DNA of 64,000 nt from Clostridiales bacterium (lineage in GTDB: Bacteria > Bacillota > Clostridia > Oscillospirales > Oscillospiraceae). Each line of letters opens with the position of its first letter. The first letter of the stretch is position 1. Under the pieces are notes generated by a model. The model searched no databases and was not told where the DNA came from. It worked only from the letters and a program-made list of their open reading frames with translations. The translations under genes and the position numbers were made by a program. The DNA is taken from contig JALFUW010000025.1 of assembly GCA_022786995.1 (NCBI GenBank), forward strand, positions 1 through 64,000, read 5' to 3'. This document shows positions 8,587-17,524 of the stretch, piece by piece.

Positions 8587-8816
8587 ATCAGGAGAATCAG
8601 ACCTTTGAAGCATCCATGGCTCGGTTGGAGCAGATCGTTCGTGCAATGGAGCGGGGAGACGTGGCTCTGGAAGAATCACTGAAACTGTTCCAGGAGGGTA
8701 CCGAGCTGGTCAGAAACTGCCAGAAGCTGTTGGATGATGCCCAACTTCAGATTAAAAAGATCATGACGGCGCCGGATGGAAGCCCTGTAGAGGAGGAATT
8801 TCAGGATGAACCTTGA
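8583..8816 (+). CDS. xseB: Exodeoxyribonuclease VII small subunit
   Basis: 77 aa, normal family length. Signature TFEASMARLEQIVRAMERGDVALEESLKLFQEGTELVRNCQ. It binds the coiled coil of XseA and is required for activity. ATGA overlap with xseA gives coupled translation; the next gene starts inside its 3' end. Confidence 0.96.
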   Translation: MNQENQTFEASMARLEQIVRAMERGDVALEESLKLFQEGTELVRNCQKLLDDAQLQIKKIMTAPDGSPVEEEFQDEP

Positions 8817-9681
8817 GAAGCAGTGCCATGAATACCGTGAGTATGTGGAGGGCTATCTGAAAGAGCACTACGAGGCCCTGTCAGACCAGCCCCAGAAGCT
8901 GCTGTTTGATGCCATGCAGTATAGTCTGATGGCGGGAGGAAAGCGTTTGCGTCCAATCCTTGCGTTTGAATTCTGCCGAATCTGCGGCAATGATTGGAAG
9001 GCAGCCGCGCCCTTTGCGGCCGCGATTGAAATGATCCATACTTATAGCCTGATTCACGACGATTTGCCCTGCATGGACAACGACGACTATCGTCGTGGAC
9101 GCCTGACCAACCACAAGGTGTATGGAGAAGGAATGGCGGTATTAGCAGGTGACGCGCTGCTGACGGACGCTTTCGGAATTGCGGCTTCCGCAAAGCTTCC
9201 CAGGCCAGAGGATATGGCAACTGCCATTGGCGTTCTTTCCGAATGTGCCGGTTCGATCGGAATGGTTGGCGGTCAGGTGCTGGATATCATGAGCGAAGAA
9301 CGGGAGCTGACTGAACAGGAGGTTCTGGATATCCAGAATCGGAAAACAGGCTGCCTGATCTCCGCTGCTTGTGCCCTCGGCGTTCTTGCGGGCGGCGGAA
9401 GTGAAAAGCAGCATGATGCTGCCTGCCAGTTTGCGGCAGGTCTTGGGCTGGCTTTTCAGATTCGTGACGATATGCTGGATGTGATCGGAACACAGGAGGA
9501 GCTTGGAAAGGCAACCGGTGTAGATTCTCAAAAAAACACATTTGTAAAACTTTATGGCCTAAAAAGATGTGAAGAATTGGTTGCATCCTATACAAATTAC
9601 GCAATCAAGGCACTAAATGCGTTTGCAGATCCCGGCATCTTAAAAGCGCTTGCAGCATCTCTGACAGATCGGAGAGTGTAG
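8806..9681 (+). CDS. ispA: Farnesyl/geranyl diphosphate synthase (polyprenyl synthetase)
   Basis: 291 aa. Condenses isopentenyl diphosphate with allylic diphosphates, feeding bactoprenol and quinone synthesis. The first aspartate-rich motif is DDLPCMDND (about 84-92) and the second is FQIRDDMLD (about 218-226); GGKRLRP lies near residue 45. Strong AGAGGAGGAAT site inside xseB. Usually dxs follows in this operon in Firmicutes; here a DNA alkylation repair gene follows by 1 bp instead. Confidence 0.95.
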   Translation: MNLEKQCHEYREYVEGYLKEHYEALSDQPQKLLFDAMQYSLMAGGKRLRPILAFEFCRICGNDWKAAAPFAAAIEMIHTYSLIHDDLPCMDNDDYRRGRLTNHKVYGEGMAVLAGDALLTDAFGIAASAKLPRPEDMATAIGVLSECAGSIGMVGGQVLDIMSEERELTEQEVLDIQNRKTGCLISAACALGVLAGGGSEKQHDAACQFAAGLGLAFQIRDDMLDVIGTQEELGKATGVDSQKNTFVKLYGLKRCEELVASYTNYAIKALNAFADPGILKALAASLTDRRV

Positions 9682-9682
9682 T

Positions 9683-10360
9683 GTGCTCTCAAGTCAGCTT
9701 CTCGATGTTCTATACGAAAACCAGGATGAAACGTACAGGCAGATGCAGATCAGGCTGCTCCCAAATCTGGAACCTGATTCCATTATCGGCGTAAGAACGC
9801 CTGTGTTACGTTCAATCGCCGGGCAGCTGGAGGATGCTTCTGTTTTTCTGGATAGCCTTCCTCATCGTTTCTTTGAAGAAAACCAGATCCACAGCTTTCT
9901 TATCGAGCTGGAAAAGAATTTTGATGTGGCTGTTTCAGAAATTGAAGGTTTTTTACCGTTTGTCGATAACTGGGCAACATGCGATCAGCTCAGGCCAAGA
10001 TGCTTTCAAAGGAACCGGCGGAAGCTTTTGCCGTATATCCGTAAATGGATTGCTTCCGATGAGACGTATACGATTCGCTTTGGTGTTGGTATGCTGATGG
10101 TTCATTTTTTGGATGAGGATTTTGAGGCATCCCTTTTGGAACTGCCTGCGGGGGTGCATTCAGAGGAATACTATGTTCGAATGATGATTGCGTGGTATTT
10201 TGCAACCGCGCTTGCAAAGCAATATGATGCCGCTCTTCCGTATATCAGCGGTTACAGGCTTGATAAATGGACGCATAACAAGACGATTCAGAAGGCAATT
10301 GAAAGCAATCGGGTTGCGCCGGAGCATAAACAAGAGTTGGTTGGATATCGCCTGAAATAG
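9683..10360 (+). CDS. DNA alkylation repair protein (AlkD family)
   Basis: 225 aa, HEAT-like repeat glycosylase related to AlkC/AlkD, which removes alkylated bases. Signatures: IIGVRTPVLRSIA, the aspartate-bearing FVDNWATCD (about residues 93-101), IRFGVGMLMVHFL, YYVRMMIAWYFA and a C-terminal WTHNKTIQKAIES. It starts with GTG directly after the ispA stop, with GGAGAG inside ispA, so it belongs to the nusB-ispA transcript. A strong terminator follows. Confidence 0.9.
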   Translation: MLSSQLLDVLYENQDETYRQMQIRLLPNLEPDSIIGVRTPVLRSIAGQLEDASVFLDSLPHRFFEENQIHSFLIELEKNFDVAVSEIEGFLPFVDNWATCDQLRPRCFQRNRRKLLPYIRKWIASDETYTIRFGVGMLMVHFLDEDFEASLLELPAGVHSEEYYVRMMIAWYFATALAKQYDAALPYISGYRLDKWTHNKTIQKAIESNRVAPEHKQELVGYRLK

Positions 10361-10365
10361 AAACA

Positions 10366-10402
10366 AGTCTGGAAGAGGAAACCCCTTCCAGACTGTTTTT
10401 TA
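10366..10402. terminator. Bidirectional terminator between alkD-like and aroF/G
   Basis: AGTCTGGAAG and CTTCCAGACT form a 10-bp stem followed by TTTTTT on the plus strand; the minus strand gives an A/T-rich tail for the converging DAHP synthase gene. Confidence 0.85.
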
Positions 10403-11431
10403 TATTTGTTCGGCAATTTCCTGAACCAGACGTTCTGTTTCATTCCAACCAATACAGGGATCGGTGATGGACTTTCCGTAGATGCCCTCGCCGATTTTCT
10501 GACAGCCGTTTTCCAGATAGGACTCGATCATAAATCCCTTTACCATAGAGCGTATCTCGGCGCTATGGCGGCAGGTATAGAGAACATCCTTGCAAATTCT
10601 CGGCTGCTGATCGTATTTCTTGGCGGAGTTAGAATGGTTTGCGTCTACAATCAGAGCCATATTCTGAAGGCCCTTGGCCCGATATGCCTGATTGAGAAAT
10701 TCCAAATCCTCATAGTGGTAGTTGGGATGGGCTTCACCATGCTTATTCACATAGCCACGAAGAATTGCATGGGCCAGGGGATTTCCAGTGGTTTCCACCT
10801 CCCAGCCCCGGTAGATAAAGGTGTGAGGACTTTGCGCTGCCAGAATGGAATTGAGCATCACAGAGATATCACCGCTGGTAGGATTCTTCATACCGACCGG
10901 GACAGAAATTCCGCTGGACGTCAGCCGATGCTCCTGATTCTCCACGCTTCTGGCGCCGACAGCAACATAGGAAAGCAGATCTGACAGGTAGCGGTAATTG
11001 TCGGGATAGAGCATTTCGTCAGCGGTAGACAATCCAGTGCTTGCCAATACGTTTGTGTGAAGCCGGCGAATGGCAATTACACCCTGAAGCATGTCCGATT
11101 TCTGTTCAGGATCCGGCTGATGAAGCAATCCCTTATACCCAGCGCCAGTCGTGCGGGGTTTGTTGGTATATACTCGGGGAATCAGGATTAACCTGTCCGA
11201 AACGACCTCCTGGAGCTTCGCCAGACGCTGGCAATAATCAAGAACGGCATCTTCCCGATCAGCAGAACAAGGCCCGACAATCAGGACCATTTTGTCGCTG
11301 TGTCCAGTGAATATGTCGGCAATTTCCGCATCCCGTGCTTCTTTGAGGCGAGACAGCTCAGCGGTCAGCGGATATTGTTCTTTGATTTCTTTTGGAACCG
11401 GCAGCTTCCGATTAAAGTGCATGTTTTTCAT
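10400..11431 (-). CDS. aroF: 3-deoxy-7-phosphoheptulonate synthase (DAHP synthase, AroF/G type)
   Basis: First step of the shikimate pathway: phosphoenolpyruvate plus erythrose 4-phosphate. 343 aa, class I enzyme of the AroFGH kind: LIVGPCSADRE, RVYTNKPRTTGAGYKGLLHQPD, VGARSVENQEHR, VGMKNPTSGD and IVDANHSNSAKK. GPCS and KNPT line the active site. AAAGGAC precedes the ATG; a second Met three codons in is possible. Feedback specificity (Phe, Tyr or Trp) cannot be read from the sequence. Appears monocistronic. Confidence 0.95.
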   Translation of the reverse strand: MKNMHFNRKLPVPKEIKEQYPLTAELSRLKEARDAEIADIFTGHSDKMVLIVGPCSADREDAVLDYCQRLAKLQEVVSDRLILIPRVYTNKPRTTGAGYKGLLHQPDPEQKSDMLQGVIAIRRLHTNVLASTGLSTADEMLYPDNYRYLSDLLSYVAVGARSVENQEHRLTSSGISVPVGMKNPTSGDISVMLNSILAAQSPHTFIYRGWEVETTGNPLAHAILRGYVNKHGEAHPNYHYEDLEFLNQAYRAKGLQNMALIVDANHSNSAKKYDQQPRICKDVLYTCRHSAEIRSMVKGFMIESYLENGCQKIGEGIYGKSITDPCIGWNETERLVQEIAEQI

Positions 11432-11461
11432 ATTTTTTTCGTCCTTTTCTATATTACCGTT

Positions 11462-13468
11462 TTATTCGGGCTTTTTTCGCATATAAACAATCAGGCCAAA
11501 GATTGCTGCCAGAGACACGATGGCGATTACCAGCGGCAAGACAGGGAAGGGAGCAGACTCCGCTTCCACGGGGAGCTTTTCTACAGTCTCCGCAGGTGCG
11601 GTTTCGGTAACTTCCGTTGGAACAGTGACTTCCTCACTTGGCATTGGATCGTGTTTTCCTTCGGCAAATACAATTCGCCCGGAGCCATTGACTGCCCCAT
11701 AGTCAATCCCAAAGCTGGGGTACTTCTCCAGCAGCGGGGAATTCGATGCCTTGACGGTGTTATCTTCAAATGCCTGTACATAGTTCGCAAGAACCATATA
11801 ACCCCGCATGACATAATCAATCACATTGACCCCAGAGGACAACATAGTATACCCGTTTCCGGAATTTCTGAGGATATAATCGGAGCCTGCAATCCGATAA
11901 TTGGCTTGCGTATCCAGCGGTTTCCAGCCATCCGTGGCCTTGTCATAGATTTCTACGTCGTGAACGCGGTATCCATCAGTTGGGCCGCCAATCCACATGA
12001 AGCCATCGTCGCTTTTCTGCGTGGAATCCGGCCATTGGGTATCCACTTGATAACGGATGCCTGAAACTTGCAAAAAACCATTGCATTCTTCTCCGCTTCC
12101 GGCACGACGAGCGCCCCATTCCAGTGCATCCAGAAGCTGCTGCCCGGTTATGATCTGCAAACAGACAGAATCGCTGAAGGGTTGGATATTCTTGCAGGTT
12201 TTGTAGGTCATGGCACCCTTGATCGACTCATTTCGAATCCCGCCACCATACACGATTGCACCATCCACATTCATACCCATTTGATCAAACAGATAATAAA
12301 GTGCGTCCGCTGCGAAGTCGCCGGTATTGGTCTCCTGCATGCAAGCAAGCTGCTTTCCATCCTCAGAGGAGTTTTCAAGAACGACGTTTGTTTCTCCAAT
12401 CTTCTGTTTCAATGCCAGATTGACTTTTTTAATCCACTGATTCTTTTGCGCGGCAATGGTGTAATCAATCGGCCAATCTGGCCCACCGTATAGTTCGGAA
12501 GAGAGCTGATAACCAACGATCTGAGAGGTCTTGGAGCCATCCTTGTTGGTGACGGTTTTCTGCAGTTCATTGCAATCTATGAGATCGGAACGAATTTCGC
12601 CGGTTTCGTAGTCGATAATCATAATCCCGACCTTATTCAGATTTTCCCCGGCCTGTGTCAGAAGGGTAGTCGTTCCATTGGCGCTGAGCACCTGCTTTTG
12701 CCTTATCATGCTATGGGAGTGCCCATCGATGAAGGCATCCAGACCGCTGACATTTTCAATCACTTCTTCACTTGTCCAGGGAGAGGAGGATGGATCGTCA
12801 CCCAGGTGGCCTACAGCGATGACTTTGGTAGCACCGGCTTTGCGGACGGCATTTACCGTATTCTGAACCTCGTCATATAGGGCCTTTCCATTATCACTGC
12901 CGGAAATTTCATAACAGAAATTGCCATTATCATCCTGGAAATGGGCAGGTGCAGCATTCAGGATCGTTTCAGGCGTTGTAATCCCGATAAAAGCCACAAT
13001 TTCTTTTCCAAAATGGTAAGCGTGAAAAGGTTCCAGCAGCCGCTCTCCGCGAACGCCATCTGACTGATGATAAAAGTTACAGGAAAGGTAGGGAAACTCC
13101 GCTTCCTGTGTGCGCTTCAAAAAGGTATCCATTCCGTAATCAAAATCATGGTTTCCCGGGACTGCCAGATCAAAACCGGCTTTGTTCATCAGCTGTACAA
13201 TGGTCGCACCCTTATCCAGTGATCCGAATTCTGTCCCTTGCAGATGGTCTCCGGCATCCACAAGAAGAACATAGCGGTATTCTTTTTCCAACTGTTTTTT
13301 GATTGCCCCAATGGTGTCATAGCTCAAGGGGCGGTCTATATTGGCGTGGGCATCATTGATGTACAGTATCACAATATCATTGGATTTGCCTTCATCCAAG
13401 GCGGATACAGGAACACACAATATGGCAATCAGCATCACGGAGCAAAGGAATGAAAACAGTTTCCGCAT
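11462..13468 (-). CDS. Secreted, membrane-anchored 5'-nucleotidase / UDP-sugar hydrolase family protein
   Basis: 668 aa from ATG at 13468, which has a strong AGGAGGG site; the longer track start does not. Signal peptide MRKLFSFLCSVMLIAILCVPVSA, then a calcineurin-like phosphoesterase domain (about 28-270) with metal ligands in INDAHANID, VDAGDHLQG, PGNHDFDYG and DGHSHS. The C-terminal 5'-nucleotidase domain (about 370-545) has TNTGDFAADALYY and YGGGIRN. After a threonine/glutamate-rich spacer comes a C-terminal helix, LPLVIAIVSLAAIFGLIVYMRKK, with no LPXTG motif. It likely salvages extracellular nucleotides. Confidence 0.9.
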   Translation of the reverse strand: MRKLFSFLCSVMLIAILCVPVSALDEGKSNDIVILYINDAHANIDRPLSYDTIGAIKKQLEKEYRYVLLVDAGDHLQGTEFGSLDKGATIVQLMNKAGFDLAVPGNHDFDYGMDTFLKRTQEAEFPYLSCNFYHQSDGVRGERLLEPFHAYHFGKEIVAFIGITTPETILNAAPAHFQDDNGNFCYEISGSDNGKALYDEVQNTVNAVRKAGATKVIAVGHLGDDPSSSPWTSEEVIENVSGLDAFIDGHSHSMIRQKQVLSANGTTTLLTQAGENLNKVGIMIIDYETGEIRSDLIDCNELQKTVTNKDGSKTSQIVGYQLSSELYGGPDWPIDYTIAAQKNQWIKKVNLALKQKIGETNVVLENSSEDGKQLACMQETNTGDFAADALYYLFDQMGMNVDGAIVYGGGIRNESIKGAMTYKTCKNIQPFSDSVCLQIITGQQLLDALEWGARRAGSGEECNGFLQVSGIRYQVDTQWPDSTQKSDDGFMWIGGPTDGYRVHDVEIYDKATDGWKPLDTQANYRIAGSDYILRNSGNGYTMLSSGVNVIDYVMRGYMVLANYVQAFEDNTVKASNSPLLEKYPSFGIDYGAVNGSGRIVFAEGKHDPMPSEEVTVPTEVTETAPAETVEKLPVEAESAPFPVLPLVIAIVSLAAIFGLIVYMRKKPE

Positions 13469-13561
13469 GACGTAATCCCTCCTTTTTCGACACTGGTATT
13501 TTACACCATTTCGTCGCAAAAGGGAAGTCCTGAAAAAGAGAATGCGCTATTATTTCACATA

Positions 13562-13590
13562 TGGACAACGCCATGGTTTTATGCTATTCT
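13562..13590 (+). promoter_or_regulatory. Putative promoter of the GH25 lipoprotein gene
   Basis: TGGACA, a 17-nt spacer and TATTCT lie 46 bp before ATG 13637. The divergent 5'-nucleotidase start is about 120 bp away. Confidence 0.5.
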
Positions 13591-13636
13591 ATTGATGATA
13601 TTTTGGGAATTCCTCGCAAAGGAAATGGTAAAGAGT

Positions 13637-15220
13637 ATGAAAAATAGAGCTATTCTTCGCATGACAGCGGCTTTCTTGATTTTGTTCATTTGCAGTAGCT
13701 GCCTGTTTGGCTGCGGTAAGAAAAAAAGGGTGACAAAAGAGACGGAGGATACCACCTACGGTATCGATGTTGCCCGGTATCAGGGAACAATTGACTGGAA
13801 TGAGGTCGCCCAATCCGGGGTAGATTTTGCGATGATCCGGGTTGGATATCGCGGGCAGACCGACGGCATCATAAAGGAAGATCCCAACGGACGCTACAAT
13901 CTGCAGGAAGCTACAAAAGCCGGAATCAAGATTGGCGCGTATTTCTTCTCAACTGCCGTTTCCGAAGAAGAGGCAAAAGAAGAAGCGGCGTGGATGGGGG
14001 AGATTCTGGCAAAATACCCCATCACATACCCAGTGGTCTATGACTGTGAAGGGTTTCGGGAGACTTCCAGCAGACAGTACGCGATGAGCAAGCGCGAAAG
14101 AACGGATGCCGCATTGGCGTTTCTTGCGGCCATTGAGCGCCTTGGCTATGAAGGCATGTTTTACGCATCAAAAGGCGACATGGAATTTGACAATCACTGG
14201 GAAACTTCAAGAATTGAGGACAAATACAAAATATGGGTAGCACAATATCCGGCAGAACCGCATCCCCAGACGGAGGTATCCAGCTACGCGCAGACACATC
14301 ATATGTGGCAGTATTCCACAACGGGTTCTGTGCCGGGCATTTCTCTGCCTGTTGATTTGAATATCGCTTATTTTGGATATGATGGCATCGAACCGGCGCA
14401 AGACAAGACGCCTCCGGAGGAAGCGGAAGCGGATATCGAAGCCATGATGGACTTTACGCCGGTGTCGGAGGAGGTAACCGCCAAGGACGAAACGAATCTG
14501 CGTGATATCCCCAGTCAGGGTGATGACAGCCATGTGATGTGCACACTGAAAAACGGCGAAATCGTCAAGCGAATTGCAATCAGCAGCAGTGGATGGTCAA
14601 AGGTTGCATATGGGGAGAATATCTATTATGCTGTCTCCAGCTATTTAACGACGGATTTGAGCGTGAAACCTGCGGAAACAGAGGAAGATGATGGCATTCA
14701 GACGAAGTTTTCGCCAGTTAATGAAAGTGTTACCGCAAAGAAGCTGGTAAATCTCAGGAAACTGCCCAGCGTGGAGCATGAAGACGCGACTGTAATAGCG
14801 CAGCTAAAGCACGGCGATATTGCGACACGGGTTGGTATCAGTGATAATGGGTGGTCAAAGCTGAACTATCAAGGTGAAACCTGTTATGCCGTCAGCAGTT
14901 ATCTGGAACCGTTAGGACAGAGCACAGTGGCACCATCTTCAGAACAAACCGAAGATGATGCTTCTGCCGCCGAATCGTCGCCCATCGGCGAAATTCAAAC
15001 GCAGTTTGAGCCGATACAGGATCGTGTTACCGCAAAGGTTGAAGTGAACCTGCGTTCATTGCCCAGCGTGGAGGATCCGCGCTGTGTTGTAGTCGCCACT
15101 CTAAAAAACGGTGAGGTTGTCACGCGCAATGGTATCAACCGTGATGTGGGCTGGTCCAGAGTTGAGTACTATGGTCAGATTTTGTACTGCGTCAGTAACT
15201 ATCTGACTGCCGCGGAATAG
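13637..15220 (+). CDS. GH25 muramidase lipoprotein with three SH3-like domains
   Basis: Predicted peptidoglycan muramidase on the outer face of the membrane. ATG at 13637 follows GGAAATGG; the track start (13592) lies beside the predicted promoter. The lipobox LFGC ends the signal peptide. The GH25 domain (about 40-240) starts YGIDVARYQGTIDWNEVAQSGVDFAMIRVGYRG and has YFFSTAVSEEEAKEEA, YPVVYDCEG and HMWQYS. Three bacterial SH3 units follow, each with a VNLRxLPS-like core (NLRDIPS, NLRKLPS, NLRSLPS), separated by acidic linkers; these usually bind cell wall. 528 aa from the chosen start. Confidence 0.9.
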   Translation: MKNRAILRMTAAFLILFICSSCLFGCGKKKRVTKETEDTTYGIDVARYQGTIDWNEVAQSGVDFAMIRVGYRGQTDGIIKEDPNGRYNLQEATKAGIKIGAYFFSTAVSEEEAKEEAAWMGEILAKYPITYPVVYDCEGFRETSSRQYAMSKRERTDAALAFLAAIERLGYEGMFYASKGDMEFDNHWETSRIEDKYKIWVAQYPAEPHPQTEVSSYAQTHHMWQYSTTGSVPGISLPVDLNIAYFGYDGIEPAQDKTPPEEAEADIEAMMDFTPVSEEVTAKDETNLRDIPSQGDDSHVMCTLKNGEIVKRIAISSSGWSKVAYGENIYYAVSSYLTTDLSVKPAETEEDDGIQTKFSPVNESVTAKKLVNLRKLPSVEHEDATVIAQLKHGDIATRVGISDNGWSKLNYQGETCYAVSSYLEPLGQSTVAPSSEQTEDDASAAESSPIGEIQTQFEPIQDRVTAKVEVNLRSLPSVEDPRCVVVATLKNGEVVTRNGINRDVGWSRVEYYGQILYCVSNYLTAAE

Positions 15221-15229
15221 GGGAGTATT

Positions 15230-15742
15230 GTGATACAAATTCGAAGAGGGACAATGCAGGACATGGAGCCGTTTATTGAATTGATGGCTCATGTCAGGCG
15301 GAACATGGAGCATAAGGAATGGTTGTATCTTGACCCGCCTGAGGAAGTGCGAAAAATGCTGCACAATGGTACCATGTCTCTATGGGTTGCAGTCGATAAC
15401 AAACGGATCGTGGGTGCATTTGATGCGCTGAAGCCCAAGCTCGCGCCGTTTAATTATGGCTATACCATTGGCCTTACCGAAGAAGACCTGCTGCGGGTAG
15501 TTAACATGGATACCGCAGTTGTGCATCCAGATTACCGTGGACATGGCTTGCAGCAGCGCCTGATGCAATGTGCGCAGATGGATCTGGTTGAATCGGGCGA
15601 ACGTATTCTGATGTGTACAGTGCATCCGCAGAATCAATTCAGTCTCAATAATGTACTTTCACAAGGATACAGGATTTGCAGGACTATGCCTATGTATGGA
15701 TCCATACGCCATGTGTTGAGAAAAGACATTGGTTCGTGGTAA
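15230..15742 (+). CDS. GNAT family N-acetyltransferase
   Basis: 170 aa, GTG start after GGGGAGT, 9 bp after the GH25 gene. The acetyl-CoA site is seen in VVHPDYRGHGLQQRLMQCA, and the tail MCTVHPQNQFSLNNVLSQGYRICRTMPMYG is typical. The substrate is unknown. Its stop codon falls inside the left arm of an inverted repeat (see 15740-15892). Confidence 0.85.
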   Translation: MIQIRRGTMQDMEPFIELMAHVRRNMEHKEWLYLDPPEEVRKMLHNGTMSLWVAVDNKRIVGAFDALKPKLAPFNYGYTIGLTEEDLLRVVNMDTAVVHPDYRGHGLQQRLMQCAQMDLVESGERILMCTVHPQNQFSLNNVLSQGYRICRTMPMYGSIRHVLRKDIGSW

Positions 15743-15892
15743 CGATTCAGGCGCCCCGTCCAAACGGGCCGGATTTGCGCAAAATGTGGAATGATTCCAG
15801 ATTGCCCAGATGCCGTGCATTGGCGCTGTGGATAGATTCTCACTGCCGGCCATGTGGAAAAACGCGTCTTTTCCCGGCTGCTGAATCGTTAC
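15740..15892. repeat. Noncoding segment bounded by 12-bp perfect inverted repeat
   Basis: GTAACGATTCAG at the left and CTGAATCGTTAC at the right enclose about 130 bp without a credible ORF. The left arm includes the GNAT stop codon. It resembles in size and position the two 164-bp palindromic repeats elsewhere in the window, but its interior aligns only weakly to them. Confidence 0.45.
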
Positions 15893-15914
15893 AAAAAATG
15901 ATTATTTCTGACAG

Positions 15915-15943
15915 CCACTCCGCTTTTCGCGGAGTGGTTTTTT
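15915..15943 (+). terminator. Strong terminator before spoIIIA
   Basis: CCACTCCGC, a TTTTC loop, GCGGAGTGG and TTTTTT. It separates the GH25-GNAT unit from spoIIIA. Confidence 0.92.
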
Positions 15944-15991
15944 GTGCTACTTCCGTTTCGGGGCGCATAGTCTATGGCAGGAGTGATGCAA

Positions 15992-16819
15992 ATGATTTGT
16001 GCATGGAAGCAGCTGCTGAGTGTATTGCCGCCGGACATCGGGCAGCAGGTGGACAGTGCCGGAAAAGAGACAATGCAGGAGCTTCGGCTGCGGCTGAATG
16101 CCCCGCCGGAAATGGTCTGCGGCACCGGGAGTGTCTGGCTGAAAGGAACGGCAAAAAAAGAAGACCTGAACTATATTGTCAATTCTGCCAGCCGTTATTC
16201 TCCGTGGTGCGCAAGCACCATGGCCCTCGGCTACATCACAGCGCCCGGAGGTCACAGAATCGGTATCTGCGGCGACGCGGTGCTCCATGCTGACGCACCC
16301 GGCAGCTTTCAGAGCATCACATCCCTGTGTATCCGTGTGGCTCGGGACTATCCGGGAGCTGCAGACAAAATCAAGGACATCTGGAAGTCCATCCTGATCA
16401 TCGGCGCCCCCGGCTGGGGGAAGACCACATTGCTTCGGGATCTGACAAGAAGAATTGCGAATGAGAGAGTTGTCTGCGTCGTGGACGAGCGTGAAGAACT
16501 TTTCCCGGAGGGCATCCAGCGAGGGAAACGGATGGATGTTCTGCACGGATTCCCGAAACCCCGTGGAATGAATATGATGCTTCGGACAATGGGGCCGGAT
16601 TATATCGCTGTGGACGAAATCACCGCGGAGCAGGACTGCGCCGGACTGATTCAGGCTGCGAACTGCGGTGTCCGCCTGATTGCCACGGCCCACGGTTCCG
16701 GCTTGCAGGATCTGCGGCAAAGGCCGCTGTACCAGCCACTTCTTGACAGAAAAATCTTCCAGACAATCGTACTTCTCAATAAGGACAAGTCCTACAGCGT
16801 AGAAAGGGTGGTATCATGA
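15992..16819 (+). CDS. spoIIIAA: Stage III sporulation protein AA (ATPase)
   Basis: AAA+/secretion-type ATPase that energises the SpoIIIA-SpoIIQ feeding channel from the mother-cell side. Walker A GAPGWGKTTLLRDL, Walker B YIAVDEI, and SpoIIIAA blocks YSPWCASTMALGYITAPGGHRIGICG and CVVDEREELFP. AGGAG at 15979-15983 best fits ATG 15992 (275 aa); 15974 and 15986 are alternatives. First gene of an eight-gene operon with overlapping junctions throughout. Transcription by sigma-E is known for the family; CATAGTCT just upstream is only a weak candidate for its -10 box. Confidence 0.95.
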   Translation: MICAWKQLLSVLPPDIGQQVDSAGKETMQELRLRLNAPPEMVCGTGSVWLKGTAKKEDLNYIVNSASRYSPWCASTMALGYITAPGGHRIGICGDAVLHADAPGSFQSITSLCIRVARDYPGAADKIKDIWKSILIIGAPGWGKTTLLRDLTRRIANERVVCVVDEREELFPEGIQRGKRMDVLHGFPKPRGMNMMLRTMGPDYIAVDEITAEQDCAGLIQAANCGVRLIATAHGSGLQDLRQRPLYQPLLDRKIFQTIVLLNKDKSYSVERVVS

Positions 16820-17328
16820 ACGCCAAGTGGATTGGGGCGATATTTGTACTGGTCAGCTGCGGCGGATTCGGTTTCAGCATCGCCCGCGGCTATCGTCAGC
16901 GGGAACGTCTTCTGCATCAACTGCTGAACGTTCTGGAAACGATGGCATCGGAGCTGGAGTACCGTCTCACGCCGCTGCCTGAGCTTTCCCGGAAGGCGGC
17001 AAGGGATACCTGCGGTGTATTGCGGGATGTATTCGCGAACCTCGCCAGAGAGCTGGACTGGCAGTCTGAGCCGGACGCGGGAAGTTGTATGCGTGCCGCT
17101 ATGGATAAATGTCATGATCTTCCGGCCTGCCTGCGCCGCCCCCTTCGTCTGCTGGGCCAGACGCTGGGCCGCTTTGATCTTCCGGGACAGCTGAAGGGAA
17201 TCAAAGCCGTTCAGGAATCCTGCCGCCGGGAGCTTGCCCGTCTGGAGCGGAACCGGGATGCCCGGCTGCGGAGCTACCAGACACTGGGACTGTGCGCCGG
17301 GGCGGCACTGGTGATTCTGCTTGTATAA
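16816..17328 (+). CDS. spoIIIAB: Stage III sporulation protein AB
   Basis: 170 aa, one N-terminal membrane helix (WIGAIFVLVSCGGFGFSIARGYRQRERLLHQLL), then the SpoIIIAB domain with LETMASELEYRLTPLPELS, and a C-terminal helix. Resembles type II secretion GspF. ATGA overlap with spoIIIAA. Confidence 0.92.
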   Translation: MNAKWIGAIFVLVSCGGFGFSIARGYRQRERLLHQLLNVLETMASELEYRLTPLPELSRKAARDTCGVLRDVFANLARELDWQSEPDAGSCMRAAMDKCHDLPACLRRPLRLLGQTLGRFDLPGQLKGIKAVQESCRRELARLERNRDARLRSYQTLGLCAGAALVILLV

Positions 17329-17329
17329 C

Positions 17330-17524
17330 ATGGACATCGACCTGATATTCAAAATCGCCGCGGTAGGAATCATTGTTTCCATTCTGAACCAGGTGCTTTC
17401 CCGGTCTGGACGGGAAGAGCAGGCCACAATGACCAGCCTTGCGGGTCTTGTGGTCGTACTGATGATTCTTGCCCAGAAAATTGCCGAACTGTTTGAACTG
17501 GTGAAGAATCTCTTTGAATTCTGA
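17330..17524 (+). CDS. spoIIIAC: Stage III sporulation protein AC
   Basis: 64 aa from ATG 17330 (the track uses an upstream TTG). Two helices; MDIDLIFKIAAVGIIVSILNQVLSRSGREEQATMTSLAGLVVVLMIL is the family signature. Its stop shares one base with the spoIIIAD start. Confidence 0.95.
   Translation: MDIDLIFKIAAVGIIVSILNQVLSRSGREEQATMTSLAGLVVVLMILAQKIAELFELVKNLFEF

Noticed and set aside
15955-15974. Sigma-E promoter of spoIIIA (CATAGTCT)
   Set aside because: Only a partial -10 match and no clear -35; mentioned within the gene entry, not listed as a feature.
15676-16293. 205-aa ORF across the GNAT-spoIIIAA gap
   Set aside because: Crosses a strong terminator and overlaps spoIIIAA in another frame.
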